Shown here: piece by piece, positions 1 to 7,661 of the stretch
How the letters are laid out: each line of letters opens with the position of its first letter
Position numbering within the stretch: the first letter of the stretch is position 1
Source of the DNA: a virus
DNA: 39,022 bases
Direction: 5' to 3' (one strand)
IMG/VR virus record: IMGVR_UViG_3300011113_000463
Coordinates: 1 to 39,022 of that record
Program-made: the position numbers and the translations under genes
Notes under the pieces: model-generated
What the model was told of the DNA's origin: nothing
Database searches by the model: none
Seen by the model: the letters and a program-made list of their open reading frames with translations, nothing else

Positions 1-1
1 T

Positions 2-541
2 AGAAAGGCCGCTATAAATTACCTACATAGTCGGGGAATTTCCGATTTAATGATTGAAAAATATCAAATTGGTTTTTGAGATCAAGGAGGTCATGCCGGT
101 AGAATTGTAATTCCATCATTCAATAGTAAAGGAGAATTAAATTATTATGTGGCAAGAAGTTGGTATCCATTTACAAAGGCAAAATACAAGAATCCAGAAG
201 CAGAAAAAGAAAAAATAATATTTTGGGAAAGTTTAATTGACTGGAACCAAGATATTCATTTGGTAGAAGGAGTTTTTGATGGTTTATTTTTAAATAACTC
301 AATACCGATGTTAGGAAAACATATGTCCGAACTTTTATTTGAAACAATCTACAAAAATGCCAAAAAAGATGTTATTATTTGTTTGGACGGAGACGCTTTT
401 AAAGACGGAGTAAAACTATATCATGAACTAAATGGTGGTGAACTATGGGGTAAAATTAAAATAGTTAAATTACCAACAGATAAAGATGTTTGTGATTTAA
501 AAGGTGACATCGAACCATATTACATAACAATTAAAGACTAA
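2..541 (+). CDS. DnaG-type primase, C-terminal part, interrupted by in-frame TGA
   Basis: The gene enters from the left edge. Its frame is open from base 2 to the TAA at 539-541, except for a TGA at 77-79. Before the TGA it reads YLHSRGISDLMIEKYQIGF; after it, GRIVIPSFNSKGELNYYVAR. Both are typical of the linker leading into the TOPRIM domain of phage DnaG-like primases. TOPRIM motifs follow: VEGVFDGLF (the acidic VEG motif) and LDGDAFKDG (the DxD motif). These bind catalytic metal in primer synthesis. The frame is the same on both sides of the TGA, so this is a single-codon change, not a frameshift. A GTG at 149 could start a shorter product, but that would cut into the domain. It abuts the nuclease gene at 541. 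Identification as a TOPRIM primase is fairly sure; whether the gene is intact is not. Confidence 0.7.
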
Positions 542-1404
542 TGGAATTACAAAAAATAGCACAAGAAATTAGAGAAATTATATCTCAAAAACAAAAAGAT
601 TTTCAATTAACATTTGAGGAAGAAAGTCATAAATACACAATGTTAGATGTTGATGGGAATTTAAGAAGTGATTTTCCATCAGTATCTAAAGTTATGAAAT
701 TGTTTTATGAGGAATTTCCAACCGAACAAGCGGCTTTTAACAAAGCTGGATGGGATTTAGATGAAGCAAAAAGACTTATGGAAGAGTGGGCTGAAGCGGG
801 TAGAAAATCAACTAACCTAGGATCTCGTTGTCACTTTTTTTTAGAAGAACACACATTAAAAGAGTTTGGTGTTAAAAAAGAAGTTCGTCAACCATTATTT
901 GAATGCGATGCTGAACAGATTGTAAAAAGTGACACAATGATTGTTACAGGAAAAAGGTATATTGATTTAATAAAAGATCGAGGGTGTGTATTAATTGATA
1001 CCGAGATGGTTTTAGGTCATCCGGAACTTGGATATACCGGTCAACCAGATAAAGTTTGGTTAGTTTTAGGAACAAATGGTAAGTTAGGTATTTTGATAAC
1101 AGACTGGAAAACTAACAAACCAAAAAACTTTGCGGTTACAAAATATACCAAGAATATGAAAAAACCATTTGAAGATTTACCAGATAATGCTTTAGGTCAC
1201 TATCAAACTCAATTACCGTTTTATGGTAAGTTGTTATTAAAAATGTTAGAAGGTACCAAGTATGAGGGAACACCACTTTTGGGTTGTATTGTGGTTTTAT
1301 TAACTGAAGAAAGAGAGTTTCACGAATACCGAGTTTCAAAGAAAACAATGAACACAATACTCGAAATGGACATGAAAGAATATTTGACTAAAATTAAAAA
1401 ATAA
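541..1404 (+). CDS. PD-(D/E)XK (RecB/YqaJ-like) phage nuclease
   Basis: A 287-residue protein with the order of motifs of a RecB-family exonuclease. There is a glycine/histidine patch around GSRCH (94-98), a glutamate near 155, GQPD at 167-170, the core DWK at 188-190 and QLPFY (a QxxxY motif) near 224-228. Family members degrade or resect DNA ends and in phages serve recombination and replication. Its start overlaps the last base of the primase stop, so the two are co-transcribed and probably translationally coupled. The SbcD and SbcC genes downstream fit a recombination module. Substrate polarity cannot be told from sequence; a Cas4-like role is not supported because no four-cysteine iron-sulfur pattern is present. 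Confidence 0.7.
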   Translation: MELQKIAQEIREIISQKQKDFQLTFEEESHKYTMLDVDGNLRSDFPSVSKVMKLFYEEFPTEQAAFNKAGWDLDEAKRLMEEWAEAGRKSTNLGSRCHFFLEEHTLKEFGVKKEVRQPLFECDAEQIVKSDTMIVTGKRYIDLIKDRGCVLIDTEMVLGHPELGYTGQPDKVWLVLGTNGKLGILITDWKTNKPKNFAVTKYTKNMKKPFEDLPDNALGHYQTQLPFYGKLLLKMLEGTKYEGTPLLGCIVVLLTEEREFHEYRVSKKTMNTILEMDMKEYLTKIKK

Positions 1405-1427
1405 ACTATATTATAAATAAAAAAATT

Positions 1428-1646
1428 ATGAGCGACGAAATTATAAAACCAAGAATCGACTTACGACAACAAGAAACATTAAAATGTGAAAAGTGTGAGT
1501 CAAAGTTCTTCAAAGAAGTAACTATGTTAAAAAAAGTTCCAAAACTATTAACCGGAAGTCACGAAGACACAATCGTACCGTTCCCAACTTATATGTGTAA
1601 CGAGTGTGGTCATGTTAATAAGGACTTTGAATTATTTGTTGATTAA
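1428..1646 (+). CDS. small zinc-ribbon protein
   Basis: A 72-residue protein with two CxxC knuckles, CEKC at 20-23 and CNEC at 57-60, spaced as in a zinc ribbon. The second is followed by GH. The stretch between them is mostly polar and contains VPFPTYMC. Small zinc ribbons of this sort are common in phages and usually bind nucleic acid or a polymerase subunit, but no specific function can be assigned. It follows the nuclease after 23 bases and precedes a 48-residue gene by 2 bases, so it is an internal operon gene. Confidence 0.6.
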   Translation: MSDEIIKPRIDLRQQETLKCEKCESKFFKEVTMLKKVPKLLTGSHEDTIVPFPTYMCNECGHVNKDFELFVD

Positions 1647-1648
1647 TC

Positions 1649-1795
1649 ATGGAATTAGGAAAAATGACAATTAGTGAGGCATATCCTCATTTGAAAACTG
1701 TGGCTCTTGCATATGGTTTAAAATTAAACAGAGCAAAAGAATTTAAATTTGCGAAAATTGTATTAGCAAACCTTTATTGTAGAGAATTATGTTAA
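1649..1795 (+). CDS. small hypothetical protein (48 aa)
   Basis: A short open frame, MELGKMTISEAYPHLKTVAL at its start, that fits exactly between its neighbours: 2 bases after the zinc-ribbon stop and overlapping the next start (ATG 1789) by 7 bases. The protein is probably alpha-helical, basic and has two cysteines near the end (YCRELC). The tight fit and lysine-rich, phage-like composition support it as a real gene. I do not recognise the family. Confidence 0.5.
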   Translation: MELGKMTISEAYPHLKTVALAYGLKLNRAKEFKFAKIVLANLYCRELC

Positions 1796-2046
1796 GTTAT
1801 AAAGAATTTTATTTTTGGTTAGAAGGGTACCTACATGGTAAACTTGAAAACAAACACATAGACATTACACCTATTGTCGAAAAAATGGGTCAGGTTGGAG
1901 AAATAGAAAAGTTTGGAATTGCAGAACCTTATAGAGCACCAATTCCAATAAATCCTTTTCCGGTTAATCCTAGTCCTAGTGATGATCCTTTTTATAAACC
2001 CTATGAGGAAATATATTGTGGAGATAAAACACAATTAAATGATTAA
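1789..2046 (+). CDS. hypothetical protein (85 aa)
   Basis: The N-terminal 40 residues (MLSYKEFYFWLEGYLHGKLE at the start) look helical and aromatic-rich. The second half is proline-rich (PIPINPFPVNPSPSDDPFYK) and likely disordered. N-terminal FxxWLEGYL-type helices occur in many small phage proteins of unknown role. It overlaps the preceding small gene by 7 bases. The start at 1789 is the only ATG that preserves the helix. No function is assigned. Confidence 0.5.
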   Translation: MLSYKEFYFWLEGYLHGKLENKHIDITPIVEKMGQVGEIEKFGIAEPYRAPIPINPFPVNPSPSDDPFYKPYEEIYCGDKTQLND

Positions 2047-2060
2047 AAAAAATTAAAATT

Positions 2061-2237
2061 ATGAAAAGATACCCCGCATTATTAGTAAAATGGTTAGCCA
2101 ATAAATGTGGTTATAAAATCGGAATGATTAAAATTGGAAATGGTGAAACAATAGTTGAAGGAGATAAAGAAGTTTTAAGATACTTTGATATTTCTGGATA
2201 TGTTTTTAAAAAAGAACCAATAAATAGAGTCAAATGA
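2061..2237 (+). CDS. small hypothetical protein (58 aa)
   Basis: The frame starts MKRYPALLVKWLANKCGYKI and ends with a TGA that overlaps the ATG of sbcD in an ATGA junction (2234-2237), a typical coupling arrangement. A-rich sequence (AAAAAAAATTAAAATT) lies just before the start, as for many genes here. The protein is basic with a helical N-terminus. I do not recognise the family, but the operon fit and the overlap support a real gene. Confidence 0.5.
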   Translation: MKRYPALLVKWLANKCGYKIGMIKIGNGETIVEGDKEVLRYFDISGYVFKKEPINRVK

Positions 2238-3013
2238 TTAAAAAACTAATACATTTTTCTGATTTACATATTCGACTATTCAAGGATCACGATCTTTATA
2301 AGTCAATATTGGAAACCGCCATCAATCAGTGGAGAGAGTTAGAACCTGATCGTATTGTGTTTACAGGAGATTTGGTACACTCTAAAAACCAAATGACACC
2401 TGAACTTATTGAGATGGTTAGATGGGTCCTAACAGAATGTTCTTTTATTTGTAAAACAATTATTATACCTGGTAACCACGACTTCTTGGTAAATAACACT
2501 GAAAGATTGGACGCACTATCACCAATTATAAATTCCTTAAATAGTAAAAATATTGTTTATTATAAAGACAGAGGAGTTTATGAAGATGAGAATATTAGTT
2601 GGTGTGTATACTCACAATATCAAGGAAACATTCCACCGGATATTACAGAATCAAAAGGTAAGAGAATCGGTTTATTTCATGGGCCAATACAGGGTATGAA
2701 AACAGACCTCGGATTCGATTTTGGTGAAGAGGCATATGATGTAGAAAAATTTGATGGTCTCGAAACTGTCTTATGTGGTGATATCCACAAACGACAAGAA
2801 TTCAAATTCAAAACTGGTAAAGGTTATATGATTGGTTCACCGATTCAGCAGAATATTGGGGAAAGTATTAAACATCATGGATACGGAATTTATGACGTTG
2901 AAACAAAAAAATACTCATATGTTGATTTAGAAAATCCAAAACCATTTTTAAAGTTTTCAATCAAGTCATTTGATGACATAACAGAAGCAAAAGAAAAACT
3001 TTTAAATCTATAA
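2234..3013 (+). CDS. sbcD: SbcD/T4 gp47-like recombination nuclease subunit
   Basis: A 259-residue calcineurin-like phosphoesterase. The metal-binding motifs appear in order: DLH (10-12), GDLVHSKN (45-52), GNHD (80-83), then LFHGPI and CGDIHKR near the C-terminus. This is the Mre11/SbcD layout, shortened as in T4 gp47. With the SbcC/gp46 ATPase encoded at 4340-6712 it would form a nuclease that resects double-strand ends for recombination-dependent replication. Three small genes separate the two subunits, which is looser than the usual adjacency. Start overlaps the preceding stop by four bases. Confidence in the family is high. Confidence 0.88.
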   Translation: MIKKLIHFSDLHIRLFKDHDLYKSILETAINQWRELEPDRIVFTGDLVHSKNQMTPELIEMVRWVLTECSFICKTIIIPGNHDFLVNNTERLDALSPIINSLNSKNIVYYKDRGVYEDENISWCVYSQYQGNIPPDITESKGKRIGLFHGPIQGMKTDLGFDFGEEAYDVEKFDGLETVLCGDIHKRQEFKFKTGKGYMIGSPIQQNIGESIKHHGYGIYDVETKKYSYVDLENPKPFLKFSIKSFDDITEAKEKLLNL

Positions 3014-3019
3014 TACTTA

Positions 3020-3646
3020 ATGTATTCAATTGATATCAAAAATAACAAGGAGATTTATGATTACTGTATGCACAACGGCATTACGGACATAAATAAATTT
3101 GTTCAAGATTGTTTCAAACAAGGATATGATATAAAAAAGTATGGACTTTTGGGGGAAACACTTAATGAGGGTGAAAAAGACTTAAAAACGAGCGGAGTTC
3201 AGGAAAAATGGGTGGAAAAGGAGGTAATTGTTGAAAAACGAGTGGAAATTCCTATTGAAGTAATAAAAGAGGTGGAGAAAATTGTTGAGGTCATTAAAGA
3301 AGTTGAAAAGATTGTTGAAGTTCCAGTAGAAAAAGTTGTCACAAAAATTGAATATATAAGTGATAAAAGCAGTGAAAACGAACTTGGCGAAAAAATTGCC
3401 AAGTTGGAAGAGGAAATGTCTAAAAAGGATGAAGAACTAGCTGAATTTAGACGAAGTTTAGACATTTCTAAACAAAACGACAAGACCAAACTTCTACAAG
3501 AAACACTCCAGAAGTTAAGAAAAGAAATTTCAGAGAAAAATGAAAAAATAGAAAATTTAGAAAAAATAAACCAAGAACTCCAAAATACAAAACAACCATT
3601 AAAAGGGTTTTTTATGAAGGGTTCAAATATAAATGATACATTATGA
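3020..3646 (+). CDS. coiled-coil protein with VEKIVEVIKE repeats
   Basis: A 208-residue, highly charged protein. Residues 1-60 look like a small globular domain (IYDYCMHNGITDINKFVQDC). Residues 65-115 are an imperfect repeat built from the units VIKEVEKIVE and VPVEKVV. Residues 120-195 form a long heptad-like coiled coil. Such EVxKxVEKIVEVPVEK tracts are frequent in phage proteins of unknown function and may be extended linkers. It sits between sbcD and a membrane-protein gene, whose ATG overlaps its TGA stop. It may be a structural or scaffold factor for the recombination complex, but that is inference from position only. Confidence 0.55.
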   Translation: MYSIDIKNNKEIYDYCMHNGITDINKFVQDCFKQGYDIKKYGLLGETLNEGEKDLKTSGVQEKWVEKEVIVEKRVEIPIEVIKEVEKIVEVIKEVEKIVEVPVEKVVTKIEYISDKSSENELGEKIAKLEEEMSKKDEELAEFRRSLDISKQNDKTKLLQETLQKLRKEISEKNEKIENLEKINQELQNTKQPLKGFFMKGSNINDTL

Positions 3647-4035
3647 TACAACTTTTAATTTTTATGATCGTGGCATATGGAATGACCACAATTTTAGTTT
3701 ACGGATCAATTTTTAATGAAGCAAGAAATTGGATTCATAATTGGGGAAATAGTTATTACGCACCCTTCCCTAGTGTTGGAAAATTTTTATCGGCTCTTAT
3801 TTCTTGTATGTTATGTACGGGAACATGGGTAGGTTTCTTCTTATCTGTGGTAATGTTTTCACCAGTTTCGGAATTTATTGGACTTAATAAATATTTTTCT
3901 GTATTCTTTGACGGGATGTTATCCGCTGGTTCGGTATGGGCAATAAATTCAATAATAGAATGGTTTGAAGAAAATCGTCCAGCAAAACAAGAGTTTTTCA
4001 TTCCAGAAGACGAAGAACAAATTTTAAATGATTAA
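3643..4035 (+). CDS. inner-membrane protein, resembles DUF1360
   Basis: A 130-residue protein with about three hydrophobic segments (roughly 1-22, 45-68 and 78-103). A CMLCTGTWVGFF motif lies in the second; a cysteine pair followed by a tryptophan at a membrane segment is typical of DUF1360-type proteins. The C-terminal 25 residues are acidic and cytoplasmic in appearance. ATGA overlap with the coiled-coil gene indicates coupling. The function of the family is unknown; a role at the host membrane during infection is possible. Confidence 0.5.
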   Translation: MIQLLIFMIVAYGMTTILVYGSIFNEARNWIHNWGNSYYAPFPSVGKFLSALISCMLCTGTWVGFFLSVVMFSPVSEFIGLNKYFSVFFDGMLSAGSVWAINSIIEWFEENRPAKQEFFIPEDEEQILND

Positions 4036-4045
4036 AAATTAAATT

Positions 4046-4336
4046 ATGGGTAAAGCAGCAAAAAAACACAGAGAAAAGGTCGCAAAAAGAAACCGAAGAG
4101 TAAATCAAGAAAAATATGCCATGAATAACGCATTGAATCGAGTAATGAAACAAATGGCGGAAATGAGAAACAAAGAAGAAATGGAAAATAACATGAATGT
4201 TAGTGTTGGAGGACAGCAAGTTCCCTTCAGTGTTGTTGATGAAAACGACTTTGATTCAATTGTAGACTTCAAAGAAGAAAATCAACAAATGTTTATAATT
4301 GATGACGGGTCTGAAACAACAGATGAACAAAAATAA
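4046..4336 (+). CDS. hypothetical protein, basic N-terminus and acidic C-terminus
   Basis: A 96-residue protein. The first 35 residues are strongly basic (GKAAKKHREKVAKRNRRVNQ), methionine-rich helix follows, and the last 35 residues are acidic. The split charge suggests nucleic-acid contact at one end, but there is no recognised domain. It lies immediately before sbcC (3 bases) in the same operon. Confidence 0.45.
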   Translation: MGKAAKKHREKVAKRNRRVNQEKYAMNNALNRVMKQMAEMRNKEEMENNMNVSVGGQQVPFSVVDENDFDSIVDFKEENQQMFIIDDGSETTDEQK

Positions 4337-4339
4337 TGA

Positions 4340-6712
4340 ATGGACCTATTCAACCCACCGAAGTTATTTAATTACAATATTATGATAAAAGATTTGGATT
4401 TTTCAAAATTCGAAAATCCTACCATACAAGTTGTTTGGGAGGATCTTCCTGAAAACTTTACACAAGACAAGATAAAAAGTGTTAAACATTACTTTTCAAA
4501 AAAGTATAATACCACCAACGTCAATGTACTTACAAAAGCCAAAAATGTTCAAACCGAAGATATGCAATCGGTGGACGTTTCAGTAAACATTTCTGACGTA
4601 AATTATCAGTTAGATCTTCTCAAGAACTTTTTAACCATAAAAGGATATGAATCCAAAGTTGATGAGGTATTACAAATCAACAGAATGGTTGAAAATAAAA
4701 TGTCTGGAGACGAAGAAACACAAACTCAATTCAAAAAGTGGTATATTAGAAACATTGAGTTCTCAAATTTTTTATCATATGGTGAAAATCAAAAGTTAGA
4801 TTTTGATAAGTTAAATGGTATTGTGGTGGTAGAATCAGATCCACCTAACTTTGGTGGTAAGACCGTATTGACGGTGGACCTTTTAATGTTCTTGTTCTTC
4901 AACGAAACGACCAAGACAACAAAGGCTGAAGAAATATTCAATAGATTTTCAAACAAAGATAAAGTTCATGTCAAAGGTGAAATCACAATTGATGGTGAAG
5001 AATATGTGATTGTTAGAAATATTGAAAGAAAAATGTCCAAGAAAGGAGATTGGAATGTCAAAACCGAATTGGACTTTTTTAAAAAGTTAGCTGACGGAAG
5101 TTTGCAGAATTTTACCGGAGAACAAAGAAGAGAAACCGAAGTGTTTATTAAGACCTCAATTGGAACCAAAGAAGATTTTTTAATGACAATTCTAACAACA
5201 GGATCAAACCTTGAAGAATTGTTGGAGTCAAAACCAACTGCTCGTGGACAGGTATTATCAAGATTCATGGGCCTTGAGTTCTTGAAAAAAAAAGAAGAGG
5301 TTGCAAAAGAAATATATGGGGAGTTTTCAAAACAAAAGATATCAAATTTGTATTCATCTGAACAATTAAAAGATGAAAATCAAAATCACGAACAATCAAT
5401 TTCGGATTTAAATAATCAAATTGAAGAACAAACCAAAGAACTTAAAAATGTTGAAGAAGCCATCACGAAAGGTAAGTCTTATCGAGATGACATGTTGAAA
5501 AAGAAACATTCCAACATTGATCAAGAAATTAGTAGATTAAATCCAGACAAATTTCAAGAAGAAATCAACACGATTGATTTTGAAAAGAAAGGGTACATTT
5601 CTAAAATCAACGAACTTAAAGTTGTTGAACCAAGTGAGTATTATCATGAGGATAAACACGATGAGGTTAAAGAACAATACAACGAGGTTTATAAAGAAGT
5701 GGTTCAGATTGATACTGAAATTTCATCAATCAACAAATTGAAGTCTGAAGTAGAGGGTGGAATCAAGTGTGAACACTGCGGAATTGAGTTAATGAATGCA
5801 GCAATTACAAATGCCAAAATTGCAGAACTTGATGGACTTATCGTGCATAAAACCACAAAAACGACACTTATGCAGGATTTATCACGCAAAGAACAAAGTT
5901 TTGTGCAGTTAAAGAAGGAGTTTGATGAATATGAAAAAAACAAACTTGTTAAAGAAAAGTATGAGATCTCTGTTGAAAGTTGTGATTTGAAAATCGGTAC
6001 GTTAAAAGACAAACTTAAAAGGTGGGAAGAAATCCAAGATAAGATTCAAGAAAACCAAAAAATTGATGGACAACTAATCAAAGCCGATTTAAGACTTGAA
6101 GAACTTGAAAGAGAAAAAACAAGAGTTAGTTCATCAATAACAACAAGTCATTCATCTATAACTTCCATAAATGAAAAAATTGAGAACAACAAAAAGTTGA
6201 TAGTAAGAATCCAAGAGGAGGAGGAAAAAGAAAAAATCTATAAGATATATCTGGAAGCTTTCGGTAAAAATGGTGTTACCAAAATCATAATGAAAACCAT
6301 GATGCCACTAATCAATTCAGAACTTCAAAGACTTATGGAAGACTCGTGTTATTTCAGATTGGAAGTAAGAATATCAGATAAAAATGAAGTTGAATTTGTT
6401 ATGATCGACAATGGTACTGGAATTGACAAGTTAATGACATCAGGATCCGGATATGAGAAAACAATCGCGTCATTGGCACTTCGTTCAGTATTAACTAAAA
6501 TATGTACTTTACCAAAACCAAATTTGGTAGTCATGGACGAGGTATTTGGTAAGATATCAAATGAGAATTTAGAAATGGTTTCAGAATTTTTTGTTAAACT
6601 TAAAGATTATTTTGAAAAGGTATTTGTTATTTCTCACAATCCACTCATAAATAACTGGTCTGACAATATAGTTAAGATCAAAAAAGAAAATAATGTTTCA
6701 AAAGTTTTGTGA
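4340..6712 (+). CDS. sbcC: SbcC/Rad50/T4 gp46-like ATPase with N-terminal extension
   Basis: A 790-residue SMC-type ATPase. The ATPase core starts near residue 132 (WYIRNIEFSNFLSYGE). The Walker A region is SDPPNFGGKT (166-175), followed by a long coiled coil, a zinc hook CEHC at 477-480, a second coiled coil, the ABC signature TSGSGYEKT near 700-708 and Walker B LVVMDE ending at 734, then VISHN. It pairs with SbcD to process DNA ends. Two oddities: the P-loop lacks its usual first glycine, and about 130 residues precede the core, with an internal ATG at codon 121 (base 4700). The extension has no motif I recognise. The stop is a TGA. Confidence 0.88.
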   Translation: MDLFNPPKLFNYNIMIKDLDFSKFENPTIQVVWEDLPENFTQDKIKSVKHYFSKKYNTTNVNVLTKAKNVQTEDMQSVDVSVNISDVNYQLDLLKNFLTIKGYESKVDEVLQINRMVENKMSGDEETQTQFKKWYIRNIEFSNFLSYGENQKLDFDKLNGIVVVESDPPNFGGKTVLTVDLLMFLFFNETTKTTKAEEIFNRFSNKDKVHVKGEITIDGEEYVIVRNIERKMSKKGDWNVKTELDFFKKLADGSLQNFTGEQRRETEVFIKTSIGTKEDFLMTILTTGSNLEELLESKPTARGQVLSRFMGLEFLKKKEEVAKEIYGEFSKQKISNLYSSEQLKDENQNHEQSISDLNNQIEEQTKELKNVEEAITKGKSYRDDMLKKKHSNIDQEISRLNPDKFQEEINTIDFEKKGYISKINELKVVEPSEYYHEDKHDEVKEQYNEVYKEVVQIDTEISSINKLKSEVEGGIKCEHCGIELMNAAITNAKIAELDGLIVHKTTKTTLMQDLSRKEQSFVQLKKEFDEYEKNKLVKEKYEISVESCDLKIGTLKDKLKRWEEIQDKIQENQKIDGQLIKADLRLEELEREKTRVSSSITTSHSSITSINEKIENNKKLIVRIQEEEEKEKIYKIYLEAFGKNGVTKIIMKTMMPLINSELQRLMEDSCYFRLEVRISDKNEVEFVMIDNGTGIDKLMTSGSGYEKTIASLALRSVLTKICTLPKPNLVVMDEVFGKISNENLEMVSEFFVKLKDYFEKVFVISHNPLINNWSDNIVKIKKENNVSKVL

Positions 6713-6725
6713 TTTAACTCAAATT

Positions 6726-6732
6726 TATTTAT
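6726..6732 (+). promoter_or_regulatory. TATTTAT motif, candidate phage promoter
   Basis: TATTTAT lies 10 bases before the methyltransferase ATG, in the 30-base gap after sbcC. It is one of about a dozen copies placed just before genes that open transcription units in this window. Confidence 0.35.
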
Positions 6733-6742
6733 AATTATTAAT

Positions 6743-7612
6743 ATGATACAATTTAACACATTATATAACGAAAATTGTTTAGACACCATGTCTAAAATTA
6801 AAGATGGTATTATTGATTTAACCTTAACATCTCCACCATACGATGATTTGAGAACTTATAATACACATCTTAACGGTATTAAAACGGAGTACAATGGATA
6901 TTCATTCCCATTTGAAGATATCGCTAAAGAGTTATTTAGAATAACAAAAAAAGGTGGTGTTTTGGTTTGGGTGGTTGGTGATGCAACAAATAAAGGAAGT
7001 GAAACAGGTACTTCTTTCAGACAGGCATTATTTTTTAAAGAGTGTGGATTTGATCTATATGATACTATGATTTATCAAAAAACAGGTACACCATTTCCAC
7101 AAAAAACCAGATATAACCAAACATTTGAGTACATGTTTGTTTTTTCTAAAGGAAAACCAAATACTTTTAACCCAATAATGAAAAAAAATGTTACCGCTGG
7201 TGCTGTTAGAAACTCAAGAAAATTTAGAAATGTGGATGGTGAGATGATACCCGGATTTAATGGAAAACCTGTTAATGAATATGGTATTGAAAATAATATT
7301 TGGTTAATTAAAAATGGTATGAATAAATCAACTAAAGATTTGGTTGCATTTGAACATCCTGCAATATTTCCTGAAGAGTTGGCGGCAAAACATATAATTA
7401 CTTGGACTAAAAATGGGGATGTTGTATATGATCCATTTATGGGTTCAGGTACAACGGCAAAATTATCAATACAATTAGGTAGAAATTGGTTAGGATCTGA
7501 ATTAGATGAAACATATTCAGTAATTTGTAATAAAAGAATTGAGAATATTACATATGATGATACAATTTTTAATGAATATATTACTAAAGAAACATTAAAA
7601 AATAAAAAATAA
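6743..7612 (+). CDS. DNA methyltransferase, beta class (N4-cytosine or N6-adenine)
   Basis: A 289-residue methyltransferase. The catalytic motif TSPPY is at 29-33 and the SAM-binding motif DPFMGSGTT at 230-238. Catalytic motif before SAM motif is the beta-class order. An SPPY form is most often seen in N4-cytosine enzymes, but N6-adenine methylation cannot be excluded. The target-recognition region lies between (about 70-190). It is followed after 49 bases by a gene that looks like a type II restriction endonuclease, suggesting a self-contained R-M pair or its remnant. It is richer in AT codons than sbcC, which may point to separate acquisition. Confidence 0.8.
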   Translation: MIQFNTLYNENCLDTMSKIKDGIIDLTLTSPPYDDLRTYNTHLNGIKTEYNGYSFPFEDIAKELFRITKKGGVLVWVVGDATNKGSETGTSFRQALFFKECGFDLYDTMIYQKTGTPFPQKTRYNQTFEYMFVFSKGKPNTFNPIMKKNVTAGAVRNSRKFRNVDGEMIPGFNGKPVNEYGIENNIWLIKNGMNKSTKDLVAFEHPAIFPEELAAKHIITWTKNGDVVYDPFMGSGTTAKLSIQLGRNWLGSELDETYSVICNKRIENITYDDTIFNEYITKETLKNKK

Positions 7613-7613
7613 T

Positions 7614-7645
7614 TTTGTTTTAATAATTTTAATTACATATCTTTG
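7614..7645 (+). promoter_or_regulatory. Bacteroidetes-type promoter for the endonuclease gene
   Basis: TTTG at 7614-7617, a 20-base spacer and TATCTTTG at 7638-7645. This matches the known Bacteroidetes primary-sigma consensus TTTG / TAnnTTTG. The ATG follows 16 bases later. The endonuclease would thus be transcribed separately from the methyltransferase by host-type polymerase. Confidence 0.7.
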
Positions 7646-7661
7646 TATAAAAGATATATAT

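Noticed and set aside
3230-3350. CRISPR-like or direct-repeat array
   Set aside because: The repetition is at codon level within a coding region, with no equal spacers.
3199-3651. 150-codon minus-strand frame
   Set aside because: Ser/Phe-rich mirror of the charged coiled-coil gene on the plus strand; no start context.
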